Shown here piece by piece: positions 1 through 6,408 of a stretch of 9,495 nucleotides of DNA. The number at the start of each line of letters is the position of its first letter. Positions within the stretch are counted from its first letter, which is position 1. The stretch is from Candidatus Ectomicrobium neotermitis. GTDB lineage: Bacteria > Elusimicrobiota > Endomicrobiia > Endomicrobiales > Endomicrobiaceae. The position numbers and the translations under genes were made by a program. The notes below the pieces were generated by a model. It was not told where the DNA came from and did no database searches. It worked only from the letters and a program-made list of their open reading frames with translations. The stretch spans positions 1-9,495 of the forward strand of contig JAITBH010000135.1 in the NCBI GenBank assembly GCA_031283745.1, given 5' to 3'.

Positions 1-1
1 A

Positions 2-160
2 GTAATTGTTACACACAATATGCAGCAGGCGGCGAGGATTTCTCAAGACACAGCTTTTATGCTTTTGGGCGAGTTAATAGAGTTCGATAAAACCTCTACA
101 ATTTTTACAAACCCAAGCAACAAAAAAACTGATGATTATGTTTCAGGCAGATTTGGATAA
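2..160 (+). CDS. pstB: Phosphate ABC transporter ATPase PstB, C-terminal fragment
   Basis: This is the last 52 residues of a gene that begins before the window; the frame opens at base 2 and stops with TAA at 158-160. The visible protein starts VIVTHNMQQAARIS, the strand and switch-histidine (H-loop) region of an ABC ATPase. It continues through FMLLGELIEF and IFTNP to the ending DDYVSGRFG. That ending, with TNP, K-K-T-(D/E)-D-Y and GRFG, is highly characteristic of PstB, the cytoplasmic ATPase that powers the high-affinity PstSCAB phosphate importer. The Walker A and B motifs and the ABC signature lie upstream and cannot be checked. Only 6 bases separate its stop from the hisH start, so transcription of a pst operon may continue into the histidine genes. 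No terminator is visible between them. Confidence 0.93.
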   Translation, partial: VIVTHNMQQAARISQDTAFMLLGELIEFDKTSTIFTNPSNKKTDDYVSGRFG

Positions 161-166
161 AAAACA

Positions 167-793
167 ATGAAAAAAATAGCGATCATTGACTATGGTTTTG
201 GAAATATCAAAAGCGTCACAAATGCCTTGCTTTTTTGCGGAGCCGATCCTGTCGTCATCAGCTCTCCTAAAGAACTCTCTAATTACGGCGGGGCAGTTTT
301 GCCGGGCGTAGGTGCTTTTGCTCCGGCAATTCAATTTCTAAAAAACTTAAATTTTGACAAAGCTCTTTTGGATTATCTTTCAGCGGGCAAGATGTTATAT
401 GGCTCCTGTCTTGGCTTTCAGCTTCTCTTTACAAGAAGTTTTGAAAACGGCGAAAACGTTGGGCTTAATATCATTGAAGGCGATGTTAAACATTTCAATT
501 TTACCGACGGAAAGTTAAAAATCCCGCATATGGGTTGGAACAATGTTGAGTTAAAAAACGGTAACAACATAAAAAAGATGTTTGACGGCATAAATGACAG
601 CGAGCAGTTTTATTTTGTCCATTCTTATTATGTTGCCTTAAAAAATCCCTCTCAAATAGGAGCAATTACGAAATATGGGGTTAGCTTTTGTTCAGCAGTG
701 GCGATTGATAATGTGTGGGGTAGCCAATTTCACCCCGAAAAAAGTGGAAATTGCGGATTAAAACTGATGAAAAATTTCATAGGAGCCTGCTAA
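167..793 (+). CDS. hisH: Imidazole glycerol phosphate synthase, glutaminase subunit HisH
   Basis: HisH is the class I glutamine amidotransferase subunit of IGP synthase. It releases ammonia from glutamine and passes it to HisF in the fifth step of histidine synthesis. The 208-residue length is normal. The start IAIIDYGFGNIKSV and the PGVGAF segment (about 46-51, oxyanion region) are typical. The catalytic triad is visible as Cys81 in GSCLGFQLLF, and His189 and Glu191 in QFHPEKSG. IPHMGWN (119-125) is another family hallmark. The nucleophile elbow reads G-S-C-L-G-F rather than the common G-I-C-L-G-M, a mild change that keeps G-x-C-x-G. The start is ATG at 167, six bases after the pstB stop, with only a weak GGA upstream, which suggests translational coupling. 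hisA follows after 3 bases, and its ribosome site AGGAG (781-785) lies inside the end of hisH. Confidence 0.97.
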   Translation: MKKIAIIDYGFGNIKSVTNALLFCGADPVVISSPKELSNYGGAVLPGVGAFAPAIQFLKNLNFDKALLDYLSAGKMLYGSCLGFQLLFTRSFENGENVGLNIIEGDVKHFNFTDGKLKIPHMGWNNVELKNGNNIKKMFDGINDSEQFYFVHSYYVALKNPSQIGAITKYGVSFCSAVAIDNVWGSQFHPEKSGNCGLKLMKNFIGAC

Positions 794-796
794 CAA

Positions 797-1525
797 ATGT
801 TAATAATACCAGCCATAGATATTCGCAATGGAAAATCTGTCAGGTTAAAACAGGGGAAAGTAGAAAATGAAACTATCCACTCCGATTCTCCTTTTGAGAC
901 GGCAAAACTTTGGAAATCAAAAGGTGCAAAAAGATTGCACATTGTCGATTTAGACGGTGCTATCGATAATTCAGACATCAACATTCCTCTCATCCAAAAG
1001 ATATGCAATGAACTTGAAATAAAAATTGAAGTTGGCGGCGGCATCAGGGACATAAAAAAAATTGATTTTCTTTTTAATGCTGGCGCCGAATATGTGATTT
1101 TAGGAACAGCGGCAATTCAAAACCCTACAACCCTAAAAGAAGCTCTTGATAAATACGGCGATGAAAAAATTATCGTAGCCCTTGATGTCAAAGATGGAAA
1201 AGTTGCTATTAAAGGGTGGAAAACAGTAGCGGAAACATCGGCTGAGGAGTTCATTACAAAAATGCAAAAGCTCGGGATAAAAGAGTTTATTTACACAGAC
1301 ATTTCACGGGACGGTATGCTTTCTGGTCCCAATTTTAACGGCTTAAAAAGTTTTCTAAACAGAGGTTTAAGAATAATAGCTTCTGGCGGCATCAAAAATG
1401 TCAACGATATAATTGAGCTAAAAAAATATGAGGGCAGCGGGCTAATCGGTGCAATCATCGGAAAGGTTCTCTATACAGACAATTTCGACCTAAAAAAGGC
1501 TATAGAGGAAGTGGAAAATGCTTAG
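797..1525 (+). CDS. hisA: ProFAR isomerase HisA
   Basis: HisA is a cytoplasmic (beta-alpha)8-barrel enzyme that catalyses the Amadori rearrangement of ProFAR to PRFAR, the substrate of the HisF/HisH complex encoded on either side. The protein has 242 residues, the usual size. The N-terminus MLIIPAIDIRNGKSVRLKQG carries the general acid/base Asp8, and the second catalytic aspartate is Asp130 in VALDVKDGK. Phosphate-binding glycines are seen in VGGGIRD (79-85) and ASGGIKN (195-201). YTDISRDGMLSGPN (166-179) is the typical fifth/sixth strand segment. The start at 797 is set by AGGAG at 781-785 and by the conserved N-terminus. The last 8 bases overlap the start of hisF, so the two genes are probably translationally coupled. 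I see nothing suggesting the bifunctional PriA type, and a TrpF-like gene lies downstream in the same cluster. Confidence 0.97.
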   Translation: MLIIPAIDIRNGKSVRLKQGKVENETIHSDSPFETAKLWKSKGAKRLHIVDLDGAIDNSDINIPLIQKICNELEIKIEVGGGIRDIKKIDFLFNAGAEYVILGTAAIQNPTTLKEALDKYGDEKIIVALDVKDGKVAIKGWKTVAETSAEEFITKMQKLGIKEFIYTDISRDGMLSGPNFNGLKSFLNRGLRIIASGGIKNVNDIIELKKYEGSGLIGAIIGKVLYTDNFDLKKAIEEVENA

Positions 1526-2273
1526 TATTCGTATAATCCCTTGCTTAGATGTTACAGATGGGCGGGTTGTTAAAGGAACCAAATTTGTAAATTTGCGTGA
1601 TGCAGGCGATCCTGTCGAAGTTGCTAAAAGATATAATGACGAAGGAGCGGACGAAATTGTGTTTTTAGATATCACAGCAACACATGAAGGCAGAGACACA
1701 ACAATTGATTTAGTAAGGAGAACAGCCGAGCAAGTTTTTATTCCTCTAACTGTGGGCGGCGGGCTAAGAAATATGAACGATATAAGAAATCTATTAAACG
1801 CAGGTGCTGATAAAGTTTCTCTAAATTCCATAGCTGTAAAAAATCCGCAGTTTATAAATGAAGCGGCTGAAAAATTTGGTAATCAATGTATAGTCGTGGC
1901 TATCGATGCAAAGAAGACAGAAGATAAAAAATGGAATGTTTTTATAAACGGGGGCAGGATTGATACGGGGCTTGATGTTGTTAAATGGGCAAAGGATGCC
2001 GTTAAGTTTGGAGCGGGCGAAATTTTGCTCACAAGTATGGATAAAGACGGAACAAAAGATGGGTATGACAATCAATTATTAGAGATTATAAGCAGTGAAG
2101 TTAATGTTCCAGTTATAGCCTCAGGCGGAGCGGGACAACTGGAACATTTTTTTGATGCCTGCAAGGCGGGTGCATCGGCTCTTTTGGCGGCTTCTCTTTT
2201 TCATTACAAAGAAATTGAGATTAAAGACTTAAAACAGTTTTTGAAGTCAAAGAATATACCTGTTAGAACATAA
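1518..2273 (+). CDS. hisF: Imidazole glycerol phosphate synthase, cyclase subunit HisF
   Basis: HisF uses the ammonia supplied by HisH to convert PRFAR into imidazole glycerol phosphate and AICAR, which links histidine and purine synthesis. The 251-residue protein is full length. Catalytic Asp11 lies in RIIPCLDVTDG and Asp130 in VVAIDAKK. Arg5, Glu46, Lys99 and Glu168 correspond to the gate at the ammonia-channel entrance known from Thermotoga HisF, so the channel looks intact. Phosphate-binding loops are VGGGLRN (79-85) and ASGGAGQ (201-207), and LLTSMDKDGTKDGYD (170-184) is a family signature. The start ATG overlaps the hisA stop by 8 bases, with GAGGAA at 1505-1510 as a well-spaced ribosome site. 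Fusion to hisH, as seen in eukaryotes, is absent; the subunits are separate genes flanking hisA. Confidence 0.97.
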   Translation: MLSIRIIPCLDVTDGRVVKGTKFVNLRDAGDPVEVAKRYNDEGADEIVFLDITATHEGRDTTIDLVRRTAEQVFIPLTVGGGLRNMNDIRNLLNAGADKVSLNSIAVKNPQFINEAAEKFGNQCIVVAIDAKKTEDKKWNVFINGGRIDTGLDVVKWAKDAVKFGAGEILLTSMDKDGTKDGYDNQLLEIISSEVNVPVIASGGAGQLEHFFDACKAGASALLAASLFHYKEIEIKDLKQFLKSKNIPVRT

Positions 2274-2306
2274 TGGGGACAGAAAATAATAAGCGAGAGG
2301 TAGAAA

Positions 2307-2702
2307 ATGTTTGAACAAATCATTTCACAATTAAAGTTTGACGAGAAAGGATTGATTCCAGCGGTAGTTCAAGATTATAAAGATAATGCGGTTTTGATGG
2401 TTGCCTATATGAATAAAGAATCGGTCAAAAGAACTCTTGAGACAAAAAAAGCAACCTTTTGGAGTCGTTCAAGACAATCTTTTTGGATAAAAGGCGAAAG
2501 TTCTGGAAATATTCAAGAGCTAAAAGAGTTTTACTATGACTGCGATGCCGACTGCATTCTCATAAAGGTCAATCAAATCGGACAAGCGGCATGCCACACG
2601 GGACACAGAAGCTGCTTTTTTACAAAGGTTTGCGACAATGCCTCGACAGAAATCGTTGGAAAACCTTTGTTTGACCCAAAAAAGGTTTATGGCAAGAAAT
2701 AA
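2307..2702 (+). CDS. hisI: Phosphoribosyl-AMP cyclohydrolase HisI (stand-alone)
   Basis: HisI opens the adenine ring of phosphoribosyl-AMP, the third step of histidine synthesis, using a zinc ion held between the subunits of a dimer. The protein has 131 residues, the length of the monofunctional enzyme. Family segments are KGLIPAVVQD (14-23), AYMNKES (34-39), FWSRSRQSFWIKGESSGN (51-68) and the metal site. The metal ligands appear as Asp78, Cys79, Asp80 and Asp82 in DCDAD, and Cys96 and Cys103 in ACHTGHRSCF. No HisE (PR-ATP pyrophosphohydrolase) domain follows the cyclohydrolase part, unlike enterobacterial HisIE, so HisE must be encoded elsewhere. The gene starts 33 bases after hisF, the widest internal gap here, with GAGAGG at 2295-2300 upstream of ATG. 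Confidence 0.97.
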   Translation: MFEQIISQLKFDEKGLIPAVVQDYKDNAVLMVAYMNKESVKRTLETKKATFWSRSRQSFWIKGESSGNIQELKEFYYDCDADCILIKVNQIGQAACHTGHRSCFFTKVCDNASTEIVGKPLFDPKKVYGKK

Positions 2703-2723
2703 AAAATCTTTCGGAGACAATAA

Positions 2724-3350
2724 ATGGCAAAAATAAAAATATGCGGACTGACAAATCACAGCGATATCTTACAAGCCACAAATCTGGGGGCTGATTTTTT
2801 GGGTTTTCATCTCATAAAAGAATCCCCAAAAAAGGTTTCCATAAAGTTTGTTAAAGACACTGTTTCAAAGTTGCCCCCTTTCGTTACCCCAGTGGGGATA
2901 TTTTCAAATGAAGAAAAAGTTGAGATTGAAAAAACGCTACACAAAACAGGCTTAAAAGTTATTCAGCTAAACGGCAGCGAAACTCCAGAAATTTGCAATT
3001 TGTTTAGAACTGCGGGGATTAAGGTTTTCAAATACTTTAAGGTGGGAAATGACGAATCCGTTTTTTCTGCAATAGAAGCTTACAGGGGAAAAATAGATTA
3101 TTTAATTTTAGATTTTTCGTTTTCTGTCGACCAAGAACAGCAATATGACTTTAATTTACCCTTAAAAGCTCCCGAGCTTGGCATTCCATTTTTCCTTTCA
3201 GGGACAAAAGTTGAAGACATCAAACAAAGCATCGAAAAAATAATGCCCTTTGGTTTTGACATAGATTCACAAATAGAACGGCTCCCTACGAGGAAAGATT
3301 ACGACAAAATGAGCATCGCCATAAAACTTGCTCATGGAATAAAGGTTTAA
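2724..3350 (+). CDS. trpF: TrpF-like phosphoribosylanthranilate isomerase with altered phosphate loops
   Basis: The fold and most of the sequence match TrpF, the (beta-alpha)8-barrel that isomerises phosphoribosylanthranilate in tryptophan synthesis; the 208 residues are the normal length. The N-terminus KIKICGLTNHSDILQATNLGADFLGF carries the catalytic base Cys7, and the general acid Asp130 is in YLILDFS. Several usually conserved positions differ. QLHG is QLNG (81-84). The GG(S/T)G stretch of loop 6 is replaced by DQEQQ before YDF (136-143). The LSGGL/LAGGL phosphate loop reads LSGTK (158-162). The SSGVE loop reads DSQIE (181-185), although LPTRKDYDK after it is ordinary. The reading frame is intact, with GGAGA (2713-2717) before ATG. 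Its place near accD-folC fits trpF, but no other trp gene is in the window. It may be a divergent TrpF, or a paralogue with a changed substrate or reduced activity. Confidence is high for family and moderate for the reaction. Confidence 0.85.
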   Translation: MAKIKICGLTNHSDILQATNLGADFLGFHLIKESPKKVSIKFVKDTVSKLPPFVTPVGIFSNEEKVEIEKTLHKTGLKVIQLNGSETPEICNLFRTAGIKVFKYFKVGNDESVFSAIEAYRGKIDYLILDFSFSVDQEQQYDFNLPLKAPELGIPFFLSGTKVEDIKQSIEKIMPFGFDIDSQIERLPTRKDYDKMSIAIKLAHGIKV

Positions 3351-3352
3351 CA

Positions 3353-4315
3353 ATGGACAAAATAGCTAAAGAAACTATTGAAATCGAAGCACAGGCAGTT
3401 AAAAATCAAATAAAACATATCGACAAGAATTTTAATATGGCTGCTAAGGCATTAAAAAATTGCAAGGGGCGTTTAGTGATAATGGGTCTTGGTAAATCGG
3501 GTCTCGTCGGGAAAAAAATTTCTGCAACAATGTCATCATTGGGAATCCCTTCCGTTTTTATCCACCCCTCTGAAAGTCTTCACGGAGATCTGGGAATGAT
3601 TATGAAAGGCGACATAGTGATGGCAATTTCATATTCAGGTGAGACTGAAGAGATAAAAAAGATCCTTCCTATCCTCAGCAAAATGAAAATCAAAGTAATC
3701 GTAATGACGGGGAAAGTAAAAGCACCTGTATGGGACGGCATAGAATGCGTCATCGATAGCGGTGTAGAAAAAGAGGCATGCCCTTATAACCTTGCTCCGA
3801 CGGCTTCGACCACAGCTTTGATGGCATTAGGAGATGCTTTGGCACTTACTGTTTCGCATATGAAAGGCTTCAAAAAAAATGATTTGGCAGTCCTTCATCC
3901 TTTAGGTTCCATCGGAAAAAAACTGACTATGCGGGTAAAAGATATTATGAGAAAAGGTTCCCACAATCCTATCGTAAAAGAAGACGACACAATAAAAGAC
4001 TCTCTTTTTGTTATGACGAAAACTGGTCTTGGTGCTACGAGTGTTGTCAATAAAAAGGGAAAAATAGTGGGTTTTTTTACAGATGGAGACTTGAGACGCC
4101 ACTTACAAAACTGCGGTGAAAGCATCTTAAAAGAACACATAAAAACTGTTATGACAAAATCTCCAAGAACCATTGGTCCAGATATGCTCGCTGTAGATGC
4201 TGCTGTGATATTAAAACAATACAGGATAGATAATATCCCAGTTGTCGATAAGAAAAATGTCCCTATAGGCTGCCTTGACGAAGGTGATTTATTAGCGGAA
4301 GGAATTTCTGAATAA
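3353..4315 (+). CDS. kdsD: Arabinose-5-phosphate isomerase, KdsD/KpsF/GutQ family
   Basis: This enzyme interconverts ribulose-5-phosphate and arabinose-5-phosphate, the first step toward KDO, the sugar that joins lipid A to the LPS core. The 320 residues show the full family layout: an N-terminal SIS sugar-isomerase domain (about 35-180) and two CBS domains (about 197-255 and 262-320). Aligned to E. coli KdsD, the active-site residues Lys59, Glu111, Glu152 and His193 correspond to Lys48 (GLGKSG), Glu100 (SGETEE), Glu141 (KEACP) and His182 (LHP), with identical spacing. HPSESLHGDLGM (71-82) and NLAPTASTTALMALGDALA (146-164) are also typical. After His182 the protein reads PLGSIGKKL where most relatives have PGGALGRKL, a small oddity. 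The start lies 2 bases after the trpF-like stop, with AAAGG at 3341-3345 upstream. The sequence cannot separate the LPS (KdsD), capsule (KpsF) and sorbitol-operon (GutQ) roles, but lptD downstream favours LPS. Confidence 0.93.
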   Translation: MDKIAKETIEIEAQAVKNQIKHIDKNFNMAAKALKNCKGRLVIMGLGKSGLVGKKISATMSSLGIPSVFIHPSESLHGDLGMIMKGDIVMAISYSGETEEIKKILPILSKMKIKVIVMTGKVKAPVWDGIECVIDSGVEKEACPYNLAPTASTTALMALGDALALTVSHMKGFKKNDLAVLHPLGSIGKKLTMRVKDIMRKGSHNPIVKEDDTIKDSLFVMTKTGLGATSVVNKKGKIVGFFTDGDLRRHLQNCGESILKEHIKTVMTKSPRTIGPDMLAVDAAVILKQYRIDNIPVVDKKNVPIGCLDEGDLLAEGISE

Positions 4316-4335
4316 AAACATATGCGGAGGATGAA

Positions 4336-5151
4336 ATGACAAAGGAAAGCAAAAGTGCCGTAAACAGTTCTGAAAATAAAAACCAACCTTTGGCTGCTCT
4401 TTGGGTTAAGTGCCTAAAGTGCGATCAAATTCTTTTACAAAAAGATTATGAAGACAATTATTTCATATGTCCCAAATGCGGTTATTATGCAAGGTTGTTG
4501 CCGCGTCAAAGAATTAACATCACAGTCGACGAAGGTTCTTTTGAGGAAGTTTGTGAGGATATTTTTTCTGTTAATTTCTTAAAGTTTCCGGGCTATGAAG
4601 ACAAAATAAAAAAAGCCGCTGAGGATGCAGTGGTTGTTGGAAAAGCTGAGATTGGAGGTTTTTCTGTTGCTTTTGCGGTGATGGATTTTTCTTTTATGGG
4701 TGGGAGCATGGGGTCAGTTGTTGGAGAAAAAATTGTCCGCATTGTTGAATACGCCATAGAGCATAAGTTGCCAGTCATCATTGTTTCGGCATCAGGAGGA
4801 GCGAGGATGCAGGAGGGCTTAATATCTCTTATGCAGATGGGAAAAACGAGTGCTGCCTTAGCTAAACTTGCAAATAAAAATTTGCCTTATATTTCAATAT
4901 TGACAGACCCAACCACCGGTGGAGTTGCTGCAAGCTTTGCGATGCTTGGAGATATAAACATTGCCGAAACTGGTGCATTGGTTGGCTTTGCAGGTCCAAG
5001 AGTTATCGAGCAAACAATAAGGCAGCAATTGCCTGATGGCTTTCAAAAACCAGAATTTTTAAGAAATCACGGAATGATCGATATGATCGTAGACAGACAA
5101 GACATGAGGGATACTCTCATAAAAGCACTGAGGTTCTTTTGCCAACAATAA
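4336..5151 (+). CDS. accD: Acetyl-CoA carboxylase carboxyltransferase subunit beta
   Basis: AccD pairs with AccA to move the carboxyl group from biotin on AccB to acetyl-CoA, giving malonyl-CoA for fatty-acid synthesis. The 271-residue protein begins with a roughly 20-residue polar leader. Next comes the zinc ribbon, with Cys26-x2-Cys29 and Cys45-x2-Cys48 in WVKCLKCD and YFICPKCGYYARL. The crotonase-fold core contains MDFSFMGGSMGSVVGEKI (116-133), SASGGARMQEG (151-161), DPTTGGVAASFAMLGD (191-206) and GFAGPRVIEQT (217-227), then LPDGFQKPEFL and HGMIDMIV. All are standard AccD motifs. The start ATG has an excellent GGAGG (4326-4330) five bases upstream. accA and the accBC genes are not in the window. 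The 3' end overlaps folC by 13 bases, in line with the widespread accD-folC pairing. Confidence 0.97.
   Translation: MTKESKSAVNSSENKNQPLAALWVKCLKCDQILLQKDYEDNYFICPKCGYYARLLPRQRINITVDEGSFEEVCEDIFSVNFLKFPGYEDKIKKAAEDAVVVGKAEIGGFSVAFAVMDFSFMGGSMGSVVGEKIVRIVEYAIEHKLPVIIVSASGGARMQEGLISLMQMGKTSAALAKLANKNLPYISILTDPTTGGVAASFAMLGDINIAETGALVGFAGPRVIEQTIRQQLPDGFQKPEFLRNHGMIDMIVDRQDMRDTLIKALRFFCQQ
5129..5133 (+). promoter_or_regulatory. Ribosome binding site that fixes the TTG start of folC
   Basis: TGAGG inside the end of accD lies five bases before a TTG at 5139-5141. No ATG occurs in the folC frame until 5184, and starting there would remove the N-terminal helix region INYLDFLKEYEG that FolC proteins usually keep. 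The spacing and the conserved N-terminus support TTG as the true start. Confidence 0.7.
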
Positions 5152-6395
5152 ACTATCTTGATTTCTTAAAAGAATATGAGGGCATGCAACCCGGACTTTT
5201 AAGAATAAGACAATTTCTATCACTCGTAAACAATCCACAAAATTCTTTTAGCTCTGTGCAGATAGCCGGCACAAACGGTAAAGGGTCTACTGCTTTATTT
5301 TTAAGCAATATCTTAGAAAAGCACAAATACAAAGTTGGTCTCTACACCTCACCCCACCTGCTTAACATTTGCGAGCGAATAAAAATAAACGAAAAAGAAA
5401 TATCAAAAAAAGCTCTTACCTCTATCCTGAAAAAATACTTTCCTTATGCCAAAGATTGCACCCTTTCATATTTCGAATATTTAACAGCAGCGGCGTTCAT
5501 CTATTTTGCACACAAAAAAGTAGACATTGCCGTTCTTGAAACAGGTCTTGGCGGACGTTTTGACGCTACCAATGTAGTCGATAAATCTTTAGGAAGCATA
5601 ATCTCTTCAATATCTTTCGACCATCAAGAAATTCTTGGAAATTCTTTGTCAGAAATTGCCTTTGAAAAAGCTGGAATAATAAAGAAAAAAAGTTTTACTG
5701 TCTGTGCAGACCTACCCAACCCCGCACTAAAAGAAATATTGAAAAAAACAAATCCTTATATCTACGGCAAAGATTTCAAAGTGCAAAACATAAGGTCTAA
5801 CTCGAAATATCAAGAGTTTGACTACTTGGGGCTAAGTGCTGATTTCAAAAACCTAAAAATTGCTATGCACGGTCATCACCAAATACATAATGCTGCCATT
5901 GCCCTTTGTGCTGCCGAACTCCTTTTAGGATCTAACATTTACAAAACTGCCATTGCTCCCGCACTTCTAACCTCAATAAACCCAGCAAGATTTGACATCA
6001 GAAAAGTAAAACTTGGCAAAAGAAGAACAGAGCTGATTATAGACGGTGCTCACAATGAAGAGGGCTTGCTTTCTTTTATAAACACTTTGAAAACATCCGA
6101 ACATGCAAAGGATAAAATCCCATTCATTTTCGCAACAATGAAAGAAAAAAGTTATGAAAAAATGGTTAAAACAATATCTACCGTAGCATCCAAAGTCATT
6201 TTGCCTCAGATTAAAAACCCGAGAGCAGTGCAGCCCGCTGAGCTAAAAAAATTGTTTCTTAGGTATGCAGACGGCATAGAAGTAATAGAGGTTAAAAATA
6301 CAAAACGTGCCTTAGATAAAATTAAGGATGAAAAAAGAGTTGCTGTGATTGGTTCTTTATATTTGGCAGGTGAAGTTTTGAAATACCTTCATTAA
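5139..6395 (+). CDS. folC: Folylpolyglutamate synthase / dihydrofolate synthase FolC
   Basis: FolC is a Mur-ligase-related cytoplasmic enzyme that adds glutamate to folates, and in many bacteria also joins glutamate to dihydropteroate. The 418 residues are the normal size. Motifs in order are the P-loop AGTNGKGSTA (43-52), YTSPHLLNICERIKIN (69-84), LETGLGGRFDATNVV (133-147) and the metal/lysine region SFDHQEILGNSLSEIAFEKAGIIK (159-182). GHHQIHNAAIA (245-255), NPARFDI (281-287), the C-terminal domain IIDGAHNEEG (300-309) and GSLYLAGEV (405-413) follow. The start is TTG at 5139, overlapping accD by 13 bases, with TGAGG just upstream. The low-efficiency start combined with overlap suggests coupled translation with accD. 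I cannot tell from the sequence whether it has both activities or only the polyglutamylation one. Confidence 0.95.
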   Translation: MPTINYLDFLKEYEGMQPGLLRIRQFLSLVNNPQNSFSSVQIAGTNGKGSTALFLSNILEKHKYKVGLYTSPHLLNICERIKINEKEISKKALTSILKKYFPYAKDCTLSYFEYLTAAAFIYFAHKKVDIAVLETGLGGRFDATNVVDKSLGSIISSISFDHQEILGNSLSEIAFEKAGIIKKKSFTVCADLPNPALKEILKKTNPYIYGKDFKVQNIRSNSKYQEFDYLGLSADFKNLKIAMHGHHQIHNAAIALCAAELLLGSNIYKTAIAPALLTSINPARFDIRKVKLGKRRTELIIDGAHNEEGLLSFINTLKTSEHAKDKIPFIFATMKEKSYEKMVKTISTVASKVILPQIKNPRAVQPAELKKLFLRYADGIEVIEVKNTKRALDKIKDEKRVAVIGSLYLAGEVLKYLH

Positions 6396-6408
6396 AAAGG
6401 AGAGTTTT

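Noticed and set aside
1054..1061. Runs of seven or eight A as programmed frameshift sites
   Set aside because: Such runs are frequent in this AT-rich sequence and the affected genes are full length and in frame without slippage.
1532..1537. TATAAT at the start of hisF, and another at 6501-6506 in the ROK kinase
   Set aside because: Both are inside conserved coding sequence (the codons for IIP in RIIPCLD and GIIP), and neither has a plausible -35 element at the right distance, so they are not called promoters.
1490..1831. Minus-strand open frame (113 codons) opposite hisF
   Set aside because: It is a shadow of the hisF coding strand with no motif or context of its own. Other minus-strand frames opposite hisH, hisA, folC, the ROK kinase and lptD were rejected for the same reason.
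797..2273. hisA and hisF as a recent duplication worth reporting
   Set aside because: Their similarity is the well-known ancient relationship of two (beta-alpha)8 barrels with half-barrel repeats, not a local event.
2274..2306. Possible leader, attenuator or riboswitch between hisF and hisI
   Set aside because: The 33-base gap is too short and shows no hairpin or histidine codon run; it contains only a ribosome binding site.
3114..3290. Frameshift or sequencing error as the cause of the odd TrpF loops
   Set aside because: The frame stays aligned with TrpF on both sides of each altered loop (YLILD before, YDF between, LPTRKDYDK after), so compensating frameshifts are unlikely.
3895..4386. 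Long open frame on the minus strand (163 codons) opposite kdsD and the start of accD
   Set aside because: It lies entirely opposite strongly conserved coding sequence, has no recognisable family or ribosome site, and its protein is a low-complexity hydrophobic/serine mix typical of antisense frames.
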